Origin: Flavobacteriaceae bacterium
Lineage (GTDB): Bacteria; Bacteroidota; Bacteroidia; Flavobacteriales; Flavobacteriaceae
NCBI GenBank assembly: GCA_031277535.1
Contig: JAITMD010000005.1
Span: 186,001 to 250,000, forward strand
Length of the DNA: 64,000 nt
Direction: 5' to 3'
Shown here: one piece after another, positions 17,097 to 26,617 of the stretch
Layout of the letters: each line of letters opens with the position of its first letter
How positions within the stretch are numbered: the stretch's first letter is position 1
Program-made: the position numbers and the translations under genes
The notes under the pieces: generated by a model
What the model was told of the DNA's origin: nothing
What the model saw: only the letters and a program-made list of their open reading frames with translations
The model's database searches: none

Positions 17097-18338
17097 TTAG
17101 TTCTCAAATTCTTTTAATGTTTCTGTTATGATACGTACACAATCCATTAATTGTTCTTCATTCATTACTAATGGAGGAGCAAAACGGATAATATTTCCAT
17201 GTGTAGGCTTTGCTAACAAACCATTGTCTCTCAACTTTAAGCAAATATTCCAAGCTGTATCACTCTCTTCTGTATCATTGATAATAATTGCGTTCAACAA
17301 TCCTTTTCCACGAACCAATGTACAAATAGTACTATTTGCAATATACTTATTTAATTCTGCTCTAAACAATTGCCCTAATTTCTCTGCATTATCAGCTAAC
17401 TGCTCTTCCAATACAACATCTAAAGCAGCTACTGCAACAGCTGCTGCTATTGGGTTTCCTCCAAATGTAGAACCGTGTTGTCCTGGTTTAATCACATTCA
17501 TTATTTCATCATTTGCTAATACAGCTGAAATTGGATATGCTCCACCTGATAAAGCTTTACCTAATACTACAATGTCTGCTTTTACATTTTCATGATCAAT
17601 AGCCAACATTTTTCCTGTACGTGCAATACCCGTTTGTACTTCATCAGCGATAAATAATGCCTTATGCTCTTCACACAATGCTTTAGCAGCTGCCAAATAT
17701 CCTGTATCTGGTACATATACACCTGCTTCTCCTTGGATAGGTTCTACTAAAAATCCTGCCACTAATCCTTTATTTGCTTCCAAAGCTTCTTTTAAAGCAT
17801 TTACATCATTATAAGCTACACGAATAAATCCATCTGTATAAGGTCCATAATTTTTACGTGCATCTGGATCATTAGAGAATGAAATAATAGTAGTAGTTCT
17901 ACCGTGGAAGTTGTTTTCACAAACAATAATCTTTGCTTGATTTTCGGCAATTCCCTTTACTTCATAAGCCCATTTTCTACATAGTTTTAAAGCTGTTTCT
18001 ACAGCTTCTGCTCCAGAATTCATAGGAAGAACTTTGTCAAAACCAAATAGCTTAGTGATCTTTTCTTCATATACTCCCAATTTATCATTGTAAAAAGCTC
18101 TTGAAGTTAGCATTAATGTACTTGCTTGTTCTGTAATTGCTTTTACAATTGCTGGGTGACAGTGTCCTTGGTTTACTGCTGAATAAGCAGATAAAAAATC
18201 ATAATATTTCTTACCTTCCACATCCCATACATAAACACCTTCTCCTTTAGCTAAAACTACTGGAAGTGGGTGATAATTATGAGCACCGTATTTGTTTTCT
18301 AATTCTATTGCGTGTGCTGAAGTCATTTTTTGTGACAT
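17097..18338 (-). CDS. rocD: Ornithine--oxo-acid aminotransferase
   Basis: This PLP enzyme converts ornithine and 2-oxoglutarate to glutamate semialdehyde and glutamate, linking arginine and proline metabolism. The 413 residues carry the OAT hallmark N-terminal [42 protein letters not shown] near 105-118, NFHGRTT near 143, [15 protein letters not shown] near 230-244 with the PLP Asp, [15 protein letters not shown] with the Schiff-base Lys near 261, and [11 protein letters not shown] near 284. Those features separate it from acetylornithine aminotransferase. It is a single-gene unit with an unusually long terminator palindrome. Confidence 0.95.
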   Translation of the reverse strand: MSQKMTSAHAIELENKYGAHNYHPLPVVLAKGEGVYVWDVEGKKYYDFLSAYSAVNQGHCHPAIVKAITEQASTLMLTSRAFYNDKLGVYEEKITKLFGFDKVLPMNSGAEAVETALKLCRKWAYEVKGIAENQAKIIVCENNFHGRTTTIISFSNDPDARKNYGPYTDGFIRVAYNDVNALKEALEANKGLVAGFLVEPIQGEAGVYVPDTGYLAAAKALCEEHKALFIADEVQTGIARTGKMLAIDHENVKADIVVLGKALSGGAYPISAVLANDEIMNVIKPGQHGSTFGGNPIAAAVAVAALDVVLEEQLADNAEKLGQLFRAELNKYIANSTICTLVRGKGLLNAIIINDTEESDTAWNICLKLRDNGLLAKPTHGNIIRFAPPLVMNEEQLMDCVRIITETLKEFEN

Positions 18339-18579
18339 ATTTAATTGTTTTGTGTGTATCTAAATTATTTGGTATGCAATTTAAGCTATTTTAATTAGAA
18401 ACTAAATAATAGAAAAAAGTAAATTGAATCTTACTCCCATCTAAAGATACTATAGTAAGAATAATTCCCCCAAGTACTGAAATAAGCGGATAGAATAGAA
18501 CTTCGTTAAAAAATTCTTTACAAAACCTATTTTTCCCTATTTATCTTTTTACAAATAGTATTTTATCCAAAGAAAGATT

Positions 18580-18587
18580 TACTTTTG
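18580..18587 (+). promoter_or_regulatory. Candidate -7 box of the 18611 lipoprotein gene
   Basis: TACTTTTG matches TAnnTTTG and lies 23 bp before the ATG. Confidence 0.6.
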
Positions 18588-18610
18588 TCATTGAATTATT
18601 ATTTCGACCT

Positions 18611-19624
18611 ATGAATAAAGTTTTCACTTTAGCAGGACTATGTTTAACTGCTTTATTGACTTCATGTAACGATGGGGACATCGTATATAAAGATATTAAC
18701 TTTGATAAAGTTACTCGCGTTGATCGTTGCGATACTTCTTTGGCTGCCAGACGAGTATTTTATAAACTTAACAATGAAGAAGCATTGATTTTGCAAATTG
18801 ATGCAGATGGATACATGCGTGATGAAACTATTCAAAATGTTGAAGTTGATATCGATGGAAGAAACACTTCTTTAGAATATAGAAAATATAATGGAAAAGT
18901 TGCAGGTGCTAATATTTGTAATACTCCTCCCCCTGGTTTCCCAAATGTAATGCAATTAATACCAGCTACACCTGGTGGAAAGGTTTATATTAGAAGAGAG
19001 GTTTCTATTGATAACAAACAAGGTACTGCCATTACAGACAATAATTCTGTTACCCTTACTTATCAGTATACATTTTATTTAAAGAATATCAGTTTTGTAC
19101 AAGATGATATTAATATGAAATATGATCAAATGTTATTTGGAACAACAAACTATAATAGTAGAGTTCTTGATTTCAAATTCGTACAAAATGATGGAAAACC
19201 AAAAGAATTAAATCCTTGTAATACAACACTTCTTGTTTTAGCAGATAAAGAAGCTATGCAATTGGATCTTTCAACTGATGATTTACCGAAATCAGAAGGA
19301 ACTACTACTTTGGATTTGAATGATAAAAGAACTTTGCGGTTCAAACAATACGAAAAAGCAGGAATCAATGCAATTCAAGTTTGTGAAAATGAAGGAAATA
19401 TTCCTGGTCTGAATGGATCTACTCCTAATGTTTTAAATGAGTATTGGATTGCCACAACAGGTCAAGTTTTAATTACTTCTCGATGGACAGAACCTATTGA
19501 AGGAGGAACACGTTATCTACAACATGAAATAAAATTACAGAATGTTGGTTTTATGAAAAAAGGAGTAGATTATTTACGTTTTCAGAAAAACAATTTATTC
19601 TTCGGAAATATAAGAAGCATATAA
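18611..19624 (+). CDS. Lipoprotein made of two tandem homologous domains
   Basis: The 337-residue protein has a lipoprotein signal (lipobox LLTSC, Cys19), then NDGD, a surface-export-like acidic stretch. The mature part is an internal duplication of about 150 residues. Copy 1 (about 32-180) has DRCDTSLAARRVFYKLNNEEALILQID, YRKYNGKVAGANICN and ends MKYDQMLFG. Copy 2 (about 190-335) has NPCNTTLLVLADKEAMQLDLS, FKQYEKAGINAIQVCE and ends LRFQKNNLFFG. Each copy keeps two Cys that could form a disulfide. The family is not recognised; the beta-rich repeats suggest a binding or scaffolding role at the cell surface. Confidence 0.75.
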   Translation: MNKVFTLAGLCLTALLTSCNDGDIVYKDINFDKVTRVDRCDTSLAARRVFYKLNNEEALILQIDADGYMRDETIQNVEVDIDGRNTSLEYRKYNGKVAGANICNTPPPGFPNVMQLIPATPGGKVYIRREVSIDNKQGTAITDNNSVTLTYQYTFYLKNISFVQDDINMKYDQMLFGTTNYNSRVLDFKFVQNDGKPKELNPCNTTLLVLADKEAMQLDLSTDDLPKSEGTTTLDLNDKRTLRFKQYEKAGINAIQVCENEGNIPGLNGSTPNVLNEYWIATTGQVLITSRWTEPIEGGTRYLQHEIKLQNVGFMKKGVDYLRFQKNNLFFGNIRSI

Positions 19625-19661
19625 AAAAATAGCCCAAAGTATCTCTTTGGGCTATTTTTTT
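19623..19661. terminator. Bidirectional terminator between convergent genes
   Basis: The stem AATAGCCCAAAG/CTTTGGGCTATT has A-run and T-run extensions and a 5-nt loop. It starts at the stop codon of the lipoprotein gene and also serves the convergent gene. Confidence 0.88.
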
Positions 19662-19674
19662 TTTGAACTTAGCA

Positions 19675-20061
19675 CTATTTAATCTTGGTAATCTCTTTGA
19701 TAATCACTACAATTGGTACTCGATTACTTTCTTTTCCATCTGCTTGTTGTTGACTAACCCAATAATTTAATATACCTGCTTTATCAGTTGATGGTGTTGG
19801 TGCAATTGTACTTGATACTCCACCTACTTTTACAGTGTACCAAAGTAATTGATGATCTTCATTTCCCTTTGCCTTGAGTGCTGTTGATTTTTCTTTCACA
19901 TTATAGACAACAGGACTTTTCACAAAAGGTTTTACAGGATTGGGAGTTTGAGTAAATACAAAATTCGTGCAATAATTTATATTCCCCCCTCCTCCTACAC
20001 TGGCATATACCACATTGTATGACAATAATAGCAATATGCTAATTACTCCTAAGGATTTCAT
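19675..20061 (-). CDS. Small secreted protein with one Ig-like T9SS-associated repeat
   Basis: The 128-residue protein has a Sec signal (MKSLGVISILLLLSYNVVYA). The rest matches a single Ig-like unit of the kind repeated in large Bacteroidota adhesins: VYNVKEKSTALKAKG, LLWYTVKVGG, APTPSTDKAGILNYWVSQQ and an ending like ESNRVPIVV. In adhesins this unit occurs many times in one polypeptide (LLWYT...APTPST...YYVSQ); here it stands alone with no C-terminal sorting domain. It could be a relic of a larger protein or a small free binding module. It is convergent with the duplicated lipoprotein. Confidence 0.65.
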   Translation of the reverse strand: MKSLGVISILLLLSYNVVYASVGGGGNINYCTNFVFTQTPNPVKPFVKSPVVYNVKEKSTALKAKGNEDHQLLWYTVKVGGVSSTIAPTPSTDKAGILNYWVSQQQADGKESNRVPIVVIIKEITKIK

Positions 20062-20326
20062 AATACTTATTATTTTTGTTGTTTTCGAGTTGTTTCATTT
20101 ATCCATTTACAAAAGGATAAAATTGGTTGTCCTTACTAACTATAAAATCACTTTCAATTGATTTATTACAGAAATTTTTATGTACTATTTCATATATAAA
20201 ATAACAACAAATAAGCACATCATTCAAAATTATTTCTAACAACTATCAAACATTACAAACACATTAATACTAAAAATATTTGTTTATTGACATTTACTTA
20301 AAAAAATATTTTACAAAGGCATAAAA

Positions 20327-20348
20327 AAAATTCCCGTAAGGGAATTTT
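20327..20348 (-). terminator. Terminator after the broken GNAT gene
   Basis: A 9-bp stem (AAAATTCCC/GGGAATTTT) with loop GTAA is followed on the minus strand by a T-run. Confidence 0.8.
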
Positions 20349-20353
20349 AAATT

Positions 20354-20793
20354 TTATAAACTCAACTCTAAAATTGGATGTTCTTTATCGTCGTTGTCAA
20401 TAGGCCTACGATTAACAATAGAAAAACCTGCTTGAAGATAAAATTTTACAGCTTTATGATTTTGTTCATTTACTTCTACAGTTTTAATCTTTAATTTATC
20501 AACTGCAAAATGAAGTAAGCTTTGTCCGTAACCATGAGAATGATATGTGGCATCAATAAAAAGTAATTCTAAAACAGTTTCTACTACACCTATAAAACCT
20601 ACAACTTTAGATTCTAAATTTTCTATCACATACAACTCTACAATTCAAAATAAATAGGTAGGTTTTCCTTATATCGATTAAAATCATCCTGTTGCAAAAA
20701 ATAATGTGTACTTAATACTGCACTTTCCCAAACTTCCATAATAGATTTATAATCTCTACTATTCGCTTTTCTAATTTGCGTTGAATAATTCAC
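20354..20793 (-). pseudogene. GNAT-family N-acetyltransferase, frameshifted
   Basis: The N-terminal part starts at GTG 20793 (NYSTQIRKANSRDYKSIMEVWESAVLSTHYFLQQDDF) and ends at TAG 20638-20640 after IYFEL. The C-terminal part continues in another frame from 20635 (LYVIENLESKVVGFIGV) with the acetyl-CoA loop region YHSHGYGQSLLHFAVDKL and NEQNHKAVKFYLQAGF. At the junction the minus strand has GAATTGTA followed by GAGTTGTA, an apparent 8-bp tandem duplication with one change. Removing one copy restores a single frame of about 145 residues, a normal GNAT length. It is therefore a recent frameshift or a sequencing error. It lies 7 bp after the HlyD-type gene. Confidence 0.8.
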
Positions 20794-20799
20794 ATATAG

Positions 20800-21852
20800 C
20801 TATTTTTTACTTATAATTTTGTCACCAGCATTTAATCCTTTACGAATAACTGCTTTTCCATCTTTTATTTGAACTACATCTACTAAGCATTTCTCTTTAG
20901 TAGAATCACTTTTCACCTTCCAAACAAAATGTTGATTATTTTCTATTACTATTGCTGCCTCAGGTACAGTAATAGCATCAATAGTTACATCCCATTCAAT
21001 CTTACTCACTTTAAAAGCTCCATACAATTTATTGACACGTATTTCTAATTGAATATTATTGTCTTCATCAACCTCATATGCTTTTAATGATGCGATTTCA
21101 TCTGCTGTAAGAACCAACTTATCTCCTTCTTCATTAACAACCACTGCATTGACTCCCTCTACACGATCTTGTAGCAATCGATAATCATCATTTGACAATT
21201 TAAAAGATACTTCTTTGGACTGAAATGGTTTTATCTCTAATAATGCTTTAGTATTTTCACCAATACGCATTCCTGCCTCTACATTTATACTTTGTACAAT
21301 ACCACTGATAGGAGCAAAAATATTGCGAACTTCTACTTCTGACGTTATAATAGAAAGATTGGCTTCTGCTCTTTTTAAAGCTTCTTTCACTCTATGATAC
21401 TCTTTCTGTTCATCTGTAACAGCTAATCCATCTGTATCACCTAACATACTACTTTGCTCTAAATTTTTTAGTATTGTCTTTAATTGTTGAATATATTCTA
21501 AGTTCTCAGCTTTTCTTACACTAATCCCTTCTGTGCTACTTGCTCCAGCAATGATTGCTAATAAATCTCCTTTTTGTACCTGTTGCCCTTCACTTACAGC
21601 CAAACGCTTTATCACTCCTTCTGTAGCACTATAAATAGGTAAAGTATTTCCTCTTTTTGAACTTGCTTCAAATGACTTAACAATAGTAGCTTTTTCACTA
21701 AACACTTCGATAACATCTCCTGTTATCTCTTCTTTATTACTTTCTACTTCATTCTTGTTTTTATCGTAACCGATATATCCTACATAGCCCAAAAATCCCA
21801 CTGCTAATACAGTCATTATGATTTGTTGTACTAATATTTTCTTTGTTTTCAT
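20800..21852 (-). CDS. HlyD/AcrA-type periplasmic adaptor without a neighbouring pump
   Basis: This 350-residue membrane-fusion protein has one N-terminal TM anchor (about 9-28). A lipoyl/barrel-sandwich half motif lies near 68-100 (ATEGVIKRLAVSEGQQVQKGDLLAII), then a helical hairpin (about 110-175), the second half motif (IFAPISGIVQSINVEAGMRIGENT) near 180-205, and a C-terminal beta domain ending VIRKGLNAGDKIISKK. It differs from the AcrA-like protein at 26618 by having a membrane anchor rather than a lipobox. No permease gene is beside it. It has its own -7 box TATATTTG, and the outer-membrane factor gene upstream ends in a terminator, so it is separately expressed. Confidence 0.85.
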   Translation of the reverse strand: MKTKKILVQQIIMTVLAVGFLGYVGYIGYDKNKNEVESNKEEITGDVIEVFSEKATIVKSFEASSKRGNTLPIYSATEGVIKRLAVSEGQQVQKGDLLAIIAGASSTEGISVRKAENLEYIQQLKTILKNLEQSSMLGDTDGLAVTDEQKEYHRVKEALKRAEANLSIITSEVEVRNIFAPISGIVQSINVEAGMRIGENTKALLEIKPFQSKEVSFKLSNDDYRLLQDRVEGVNAVVVNEEGDKLVLTADEIASLKAYEVDEDNNIQLEIRVNKLYGAFKVSKIEWDVTIDAITVPEAAIVIENNQHFVWKVKSDSTKEKCLVDVVQIKDGKAVIRKGLNAGDKIISKK

Positions 21853-21870
21853 TACTACTTCTTAGTTCTG

Positions 21871-21878
21871 CAAATATA
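21871..21878 (-). promoter_or_regulatory. Candidate -7 box of the HlyD-type adaptor gene
   Basis: The minus strand reads TATATTTG (TAnnTTTG), 18 bp before the ATG. Confidence 0.6.
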
Positions 21879-21930
21879 TTATATTCAGTAGGCATTTTCC
21901 TAAAATTTTAGGAATAAGAATAAAAAAAAC

Positions 21931-21948
21931 CGACAACAATAGTTGTCG
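21931..21948 (-). terminator. Terminator of the RND efflux operon
   Basis: A 7-bp stem (CGACAAC/GTTGTCG), 4-nt loop, is followed on the minus strand by GG and a T-run. It lies about 38 bp beyond the outer-membrane factor stop. Confidence 0.8.
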
Positions 21949-21985
21949 ATTTCTCCCTCAATCAAAAAATCAAAAAAATAATTAA

Positions 21986-23380
21986 TTAATTTCCACCTAA
22001 TGCACGGTATAATTCAATTAATGAAGCCAAATAATCTCGCTTCAACTCTACAAAGTTTAGGTTTCCTTGTAATGCATTAGACTGGGCGTTTACAACTTCT
22101 AAATAAGAAGCTTTATCAATTTCAAACATGTATTTTGTATTCTTCAAAGAAGTATTCAAGATCTGTACTCTTTTATCCATCACTTCTTCCTTTTCCTGTA
22201 GTTTATCCACTTTTACCAAAGCATTATGTACTTCTGTAAAACCGACTATAACTGTATTTTTAAATGCTATACCTGCTTTCTCTCTTTCTAATTTTGCAAT
22301 TTCAAAATTAGTACGCAATTTCTTTTGATTAAATATTGGTGTAATGATTCCTCCAACTACAGTACCAAATAAAGATGCTGGTGTCATAAACCAATCTGAA
22401 GCTTCAATACTGTTAAAACCTCCTTGTGCAGAAATAGTCAATGCGGGATACATTTCTCCCTGTGTAGCACCAACTTTAGCATTAGCTGCTTTCAAAGTAT
22501 ATTCACTAATCTGAATATCAGGACGATTACTCAAAAAACCAGCAGGAACACCATTATTCAAATTAGTTGAAAAATGAACATCTTTAATATGAACATTTCG
22601 TACTATTTTTTCTGGATACCTATTTAATAAAACATTTAATATACTTTCTTGCAAAGCTATTTCTTGTTGTAATTGTGGCAATAACTCTTTTGATTCTAAC
22701 CATTGTGCTTCTGCCTGTTGTACAGCTAAAATAGTTTCATTTCCAACTTCAAACATCTTTTGGGTAAGAAGAAAAGTATTCTCTCTTAAAGCAATTCCTT
22801 CATTGGCTATTCTAAGTTGCTCATCCAACATTAAAAGATTGATATAACTATTTGCTACATCTGCAACTAATCTGTTCTTCACTGCTCTACTAACTTCTTT
22901 ATTCTGTAAATATGTTGCTAAAGCAGCCTCTTTATATCGACGTATTTTTCCCCATATATCTAATTCCCAACTCATATTTAAGTTTGCATTAAAATCATCG
23001 TTAATACGCGGTGCACCAGCTAATGCATTTGCACTGTTTTTTGATGATTCAATTCTACTTGCAGTAACATTCATTGTTAATTGAGGAAGTAAAGCCATCT
23101 TTGATTGATTAAACAAAAGAGAAGTTTGCTCCATATTCTTTATCGCAATTTCTAAATCTGCATTGCGCTCTAAAGCTAACTCTATCAATTGATTTAACTC
23201 ATCATTATTATAAAACTCTTTCCAAGATAATTGTTGAAGAGTATTTTGAACGGTATCCATCCCAGTTTTACTTTCGTAAAACTGATTTGGTAAATCCACT
23301 GTTGGTTGCTCATAATTTTTACCTACTTTACAAGAAGTAAGTAAAACAGACCCAACCGCTATATATATTATTTTGTTCAT
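21986..23380 (-). CDS. RND efflux outer-membrane lipoprotein (OprM/TolC family)
   Basis: This channel completes the tripartite pump. I choose ATG 23380 (MNKIIYIAVGSVLLTSCKVGKNYEQP), which gives a proper lipoprotein signal with Cys15 and starts 7 bp after the permease stop; the in-frame upstream start would bury the signal. The 464 residues hold two outer-membrane-efflux repeats. The first contains FYNDELNQLIELALERNADLEIAIKN and WELDIWGKIRRYKEAA; the second contains SNRPDIQISEYTLKAANAKVGATQGEMYPAL and GFTEVHNALVKVDKL, each with the long coiled helices. It is the last gene of the adaptor-permease-channel operon and is followed by a terminator. Confidence 0.93.
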   Translation of the reverse strand: MNKIIYIAVGSVLLTSCKVGKNYEQPTVDLPNQFYESKTGMDTVQNTLQQLSWKEFYNNDELNQLIELALERNADLEIAIKNMEQTSLLFNQSKMALLPQLTMNVTASRIESSKNSANALAGAPRINDDFNANLNMSWELDIWGKIRRYKEAALATYLQNKEVSRAVKNRLVADVANSYINLLMLDEQLRIANEGIALRENTFLLTQKMFEVGNETILAVQQAEAQWLESKELLPQLQQEIALQESILNVLLNRYPEKIVRNVHIKDVHFSTNLNNGVPAGFLSNRPDIQISEYTLKAANAKVGATQGEMYPALTISAQGGFNSIEASDWFMTPASLFGTVVGGIITPIFNQKKLRTNFEIAKLEREKAGIAFKNTVIVGFTEVHNALVKVDKLQEKEEVMDKRVQILNTSLKNTKYMFEIDKASYLEVVNAQSNALQGNLNFVELKRDYLASLIELYRALGGN

Positions 23381-23387
23381 TTTTCTA

Positions 23388-26300
23388 TTAATTGTGATCC
23401 AACGTTTCGTATGTATCCTCTTCTTTATTTTCAACTACTATGGCTCCTGATACTTTTTCTTGTAAGTATTGAAATGCAATATATAATACTGGAATAACAA
23501 ACACTCCCATAACAACTCCTAATACCATTCCGCCTGCAGTACCAATACTTATAGAGTGATTTCCTTGTGCCGATGAACCTTGAACAAACATTAATGGAAT
23601 TAAACCAGCAACGAAAGCAAATGATGTCATCAAAATAGGACGCAACCTTAAACGAGACGCTTCTATTGCTGCGTCAACAATACTTAATCCACTTTGCCTT
23701 TTCTGTACCGCAAACTCTACAATTAAAATAGCATTCTTGGCGAGCAGTCCGACCAACATAATCAATCCAACCTGCACATAAATATTATTGGCAATACCTA
23801 CCATACCTATTGCTAAAAATACCCCCATTAATCCCACAGGTAGTGATAATAGTACAACCAGAGGTAAAATATAACTTTCGTATTGTGCTGATAAGATGAA
23901 ATAAATAAACAAAAGAGACAATCCAAAAATAAAAATCATTTGTCCTCCAGACTTTTGCTCCTCTTTACTTAATCCTAACCATTCGATACCATATCCTTGT
24001 GGAAGTTTCTCTGCAGCTACTTTTTCTACTGCTTTCATCGCATCACCAGTACTTACTCCAGGTTTTATAATTCCATTTACAGCAATAGAGTTAAATAGAT
24101 TATGACGACTAATTGCTTGTGGACCATATACCTTTTCTAAATGCGCTAATGAGCTAATAGGAATCATTTCTCCTGAACCCGCAGTAACATAAATCGTTTT
24201 AAAAGATTCTTCATTTGCTCTAAATGGAGCATCACCTTGAACAAATACTTTAAACTGCTTTCCAAATCGGTTGAAATCATTTACTTGAGCAGACCCATAG
24301 AACAACTGTACAGCATTCATCATATCACTTACTTCTACTCCATGCATTTTAGCTTTTACTGGATCCACTACAATCTTGTACATTGGAAAATCTGCTTTAA
24401 ACATAGTGAAGGCACTTGAAACCTCGTCTGTATCGCTCAAGTCTTTATTAAACTGATCAACTACAGTTGCAAACTCATCTATACTTCCTCCTCGTTTATC
24501 TTGTACCACCATTTCTAAACCATCAAAATCTCCAAATCCTGGTACAGTTGGGTTTGCAAACACATAAAATTCCCCTTCTTTTAATACAGCTAATTCTTTA
24601 TTCAAGTTTGCAATAATTTCATTGATATCTCTAATATCACCTCTTTCTTTTAAATCTTTAAACGAAATGAATCCCATACCATAAGCTGGACTGGCTGCGT
24701 TACCTAAAATATTAAATCCAGAAATGGTTGTTACAGACTTAATAGCTGGGTTCTTACGCATAATCTCATCTCCTTCTTTCAATACTTGTGCAGTTCTATC
24801 AATGGAAGAACCTGGAGGTAACGATAGCGCAAACATAGCAAAACCTTGATCTTCATTAGGAATAAATCCTTTTGGTGTAGTATTCATTAAAAATACCATT
24901 CCTACAATCGAACCAACTAAAATAGTTAAACTAACTACTTTACGTTTAATTAAAAATTGTACTCCTTTTATATACTTATTGGTTAACGAAGTAAAACCAG
25001 CATTAAATGATCTGAAGAATCTTGTTTTGAATCCTTCTTTCTTAGTTGTACCATCTTTTTCTAAATCGTGGTGATGATTTTTCAATAGTAAAGCACATAG
25101 TGCAGGACTCAGTGTTAATGCATTTACTGCTGAAATCATAATTGCAATTGCTAAAGTATAAGCAAATTGTTTATAGAAAACACCAACAGGTCCTTCCATA
25201 AAACCAACAGGTAAAAACACAGCTGACATTACTAATGTGATAGAAACAATTGCTCCAGAGATTTCACTCATCGCCTTAGTTGTTGCCTCCTTTGCATTTA
25301 ATCCTTCATGTTCCATTGTACTATGTACAGCTTCTACCACTACAATCGCATCATCTACTACAATCCCGATGGCTAAAACTAATGCGAATAGGGTTAACAT
25401 ATTAATCGAGAAACCTATCATATTCAGGAAAAAGAATGTACCAATCAAAGATACCGGCACTGCAATAGCAGGAATAAGCGTAGATCTAAAATCTTGTAAG
25501 AAAATATATACAATCAGGAATACTAACAAAAAGGCTTCTATTAAAGTAGATTTCACTTGATTAATAGATTCATCTAATTGATTTTTATTAGCAAACGTCA
25601 CATTGTATTTTAATCCTTTTGGCAATTGAGGAGTTAAATCCTCTAATACTTTATATACTTGTGTCTGTATTTCATTAGCATTAGAACCTTTTGTTTGGAA
25701 AACAGCCATACTCACAGCATCTTGACTATTAATCTTATTCTCCTCATCGTATGCAACAGCTCCAAATTCAATACGAGCAATGTCTTTTAGGTATAATACA
25801 TTACCGCTTTTATCTGCCTGAACTACAATATTCTCAAATTGTTCTGGTGTATTATATTTCCCTGGGTACGTTAAAGTGTATTGTACAGCACCTCCAGCAT
25901 TCTGACCTAAATTCCCTGCAGCAACTTCCATACTCTGGCTTTGAATTGCCTTTTCAACATCTTTTGGAGTAAGTCCTCTATTCGCTAATTTGTGAGGATC
26001 TAACCAAACACGCATTGCGTAATCTTTCTCTCCATACAATTGTACTTTACCTATTCCTTTAATACGTTTTAATTCACGAACTAAATTAATACGGGCGTAA
26101 TTTTGCACAAAAGTCTCATCATATAAAGAAGCGTCTTCACTGATTAAATCAATAATCATAATCATACCTCGTTGTTCCTTTTGCGTGATAACTCCCGCTT
26201 GCAAAACCTCTGCTGGTAAAATACCTGACACTTGAGATACACGATTCTGTACATTCACAGCAGCTTGATCGGGATCTGTTTCTAAATCAAAAAACACAGT

Positions 26301-26570
26301 AATAGCAGCTGTACCATCATTACTTGCTGTTGATTCTATATGTGTCATATTCTCTACTCCATTAATAACTTCTTCTAAAGGAGTTACTACCGATTTTAAT
26401 ACTGTTTCAGCATTACCCCCTGGATAAGAAGCCATAACAGTAACACTTGGTGGAGCAATATCTGGAAATTGTGCGATAGGCAACTGCGTTAAGCCTACTC
26501 CCCCTAATATAACAATAATAAGGGAGATTACTGTAGCTAATACAGGTCTATGTATAATTTTTTTTAGCAT
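23388..26570 (-). CDS. RND multidrug efflux permease (AcrB/MexB, HAE1 type)
   Basis: This 1060-residue inner-membrane proton-driven pump captures hydrophobic drugs from the periplasm and outer leaflet. It starts with the classic first helix (RPVLATVISLIIVILGGVGL) and AQFPDIAPPSVTV. The TM4 proton-relay pair is in GIVVDDAIVVVEAV near residues 406-408, and the TM10 Lys is in GLLAKNAILIVEFA near 945. Two large periplasmic loops and the duplicated 6+6 TM layout are complete. It is flanked by its adaptor (47 bp upstream) and outer-membrane factor (7 bp downstream). Substrates cannot be predicted. Regulation is probably through the LytTR-type sites upstream of the adaptor gene. Confidence 0.96.
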   Translation of the reverse strand: MLKKIIHRPVLATVISLIIVILGGVGLTQLPIAQFPDIAPPSVTVMASYPGGNAETVLKSVVTPLEEVINGVENMTHIESTASNDGTAAITVFFDLETDPDQAAVNVQNRVSQVSGILPAEVLQAGVITQKEQRGMIMIIDLISEDASLYDETFVQNYARINLVRELKRIKGIGKVQLYGEKDYAMRVWLDPHKLANRGLTPKDVEKAIQSQSMEVAAGNLGQNAGGAVQYTLTYPGKYNTPEQFENIVVQADKSGNVLYLKDIARIEFGAVAYDEENKINSQDAVSMAVFQTKGSNANEIQTQVYKVLEDLTPQLPKGLKYNVTFANKNQLDESINQVKSTLIEAFLLVFLIVYIFLQDFRSTLIPAIAVPVSLIGTFFFLNMIGFSINMLTLFALVLAIGIVVDDAIVVVEAVHSTMEHEGLNAKEATTKAMSEISGAIVSITLVMSAVFLPVGFMEGPVGVFYKQFAYTLAIAIMISAVNALTLSPALCALLLKNHHHDLEKDGTTKKEGFKTRFFRSFNAGFTSLTNKYIKGVQFLIKRKVVSLTILVGSIVGMVFLMNTTPKGFIPNEDQGFAMFALSLPPGSSIDRTAQVLKEGDEIMRKNPAIKSVTTISGFNILGNAASPAYGMGFISFKDLKERGDIRDINEIIANLNKELAVLKEGEFYVFANPTVPGFGDFDGLEMVVQDKRGGSIDEFATVVDQFNKDLSDTDEVSSAFTMFKADFPMYKIVVDPVKAKMHGVEVSDMMNAVQLFYGSAQVNDFNRFGKQFKVFVQGDAPFRANEESFKTIYVTAGSGEMIPISSLAHLEKVYGPQAISRHNLFNSIAVNGIIKPGVSTGDAMKAVEKVAAEKLPQGYGIEWLGLSKEEQKSGGQMIFIFGLSLLFIYFILSAQYESYILPLVVLLSLPVGLMGVFLAIGMVGIANNIYVQVGLIMLVGLLAKNAILIVEFAVQKRQSGLSIVDAAIEASRLRLRPILMTSFAFVAGLIPLMFVQGSSAQGNHSISIGTAGGMVLGVVMGVFVIPVLYIAFQYLQEKVSGAIVVENKEEDTYETLDHN

Positions 26571-26617
26571 TTTGTTTCAGTTTGTTTTAGTTATAATAAA
26601 GAATCTATTAGGATTAA

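Noticed and set aside
23381..23434. Longer N-terminus for the outer-membrane efflux protein
   Set aside because: It would overlap the permease end and bury a perfect lipoprotein signal; ATG 23380 is preferred.
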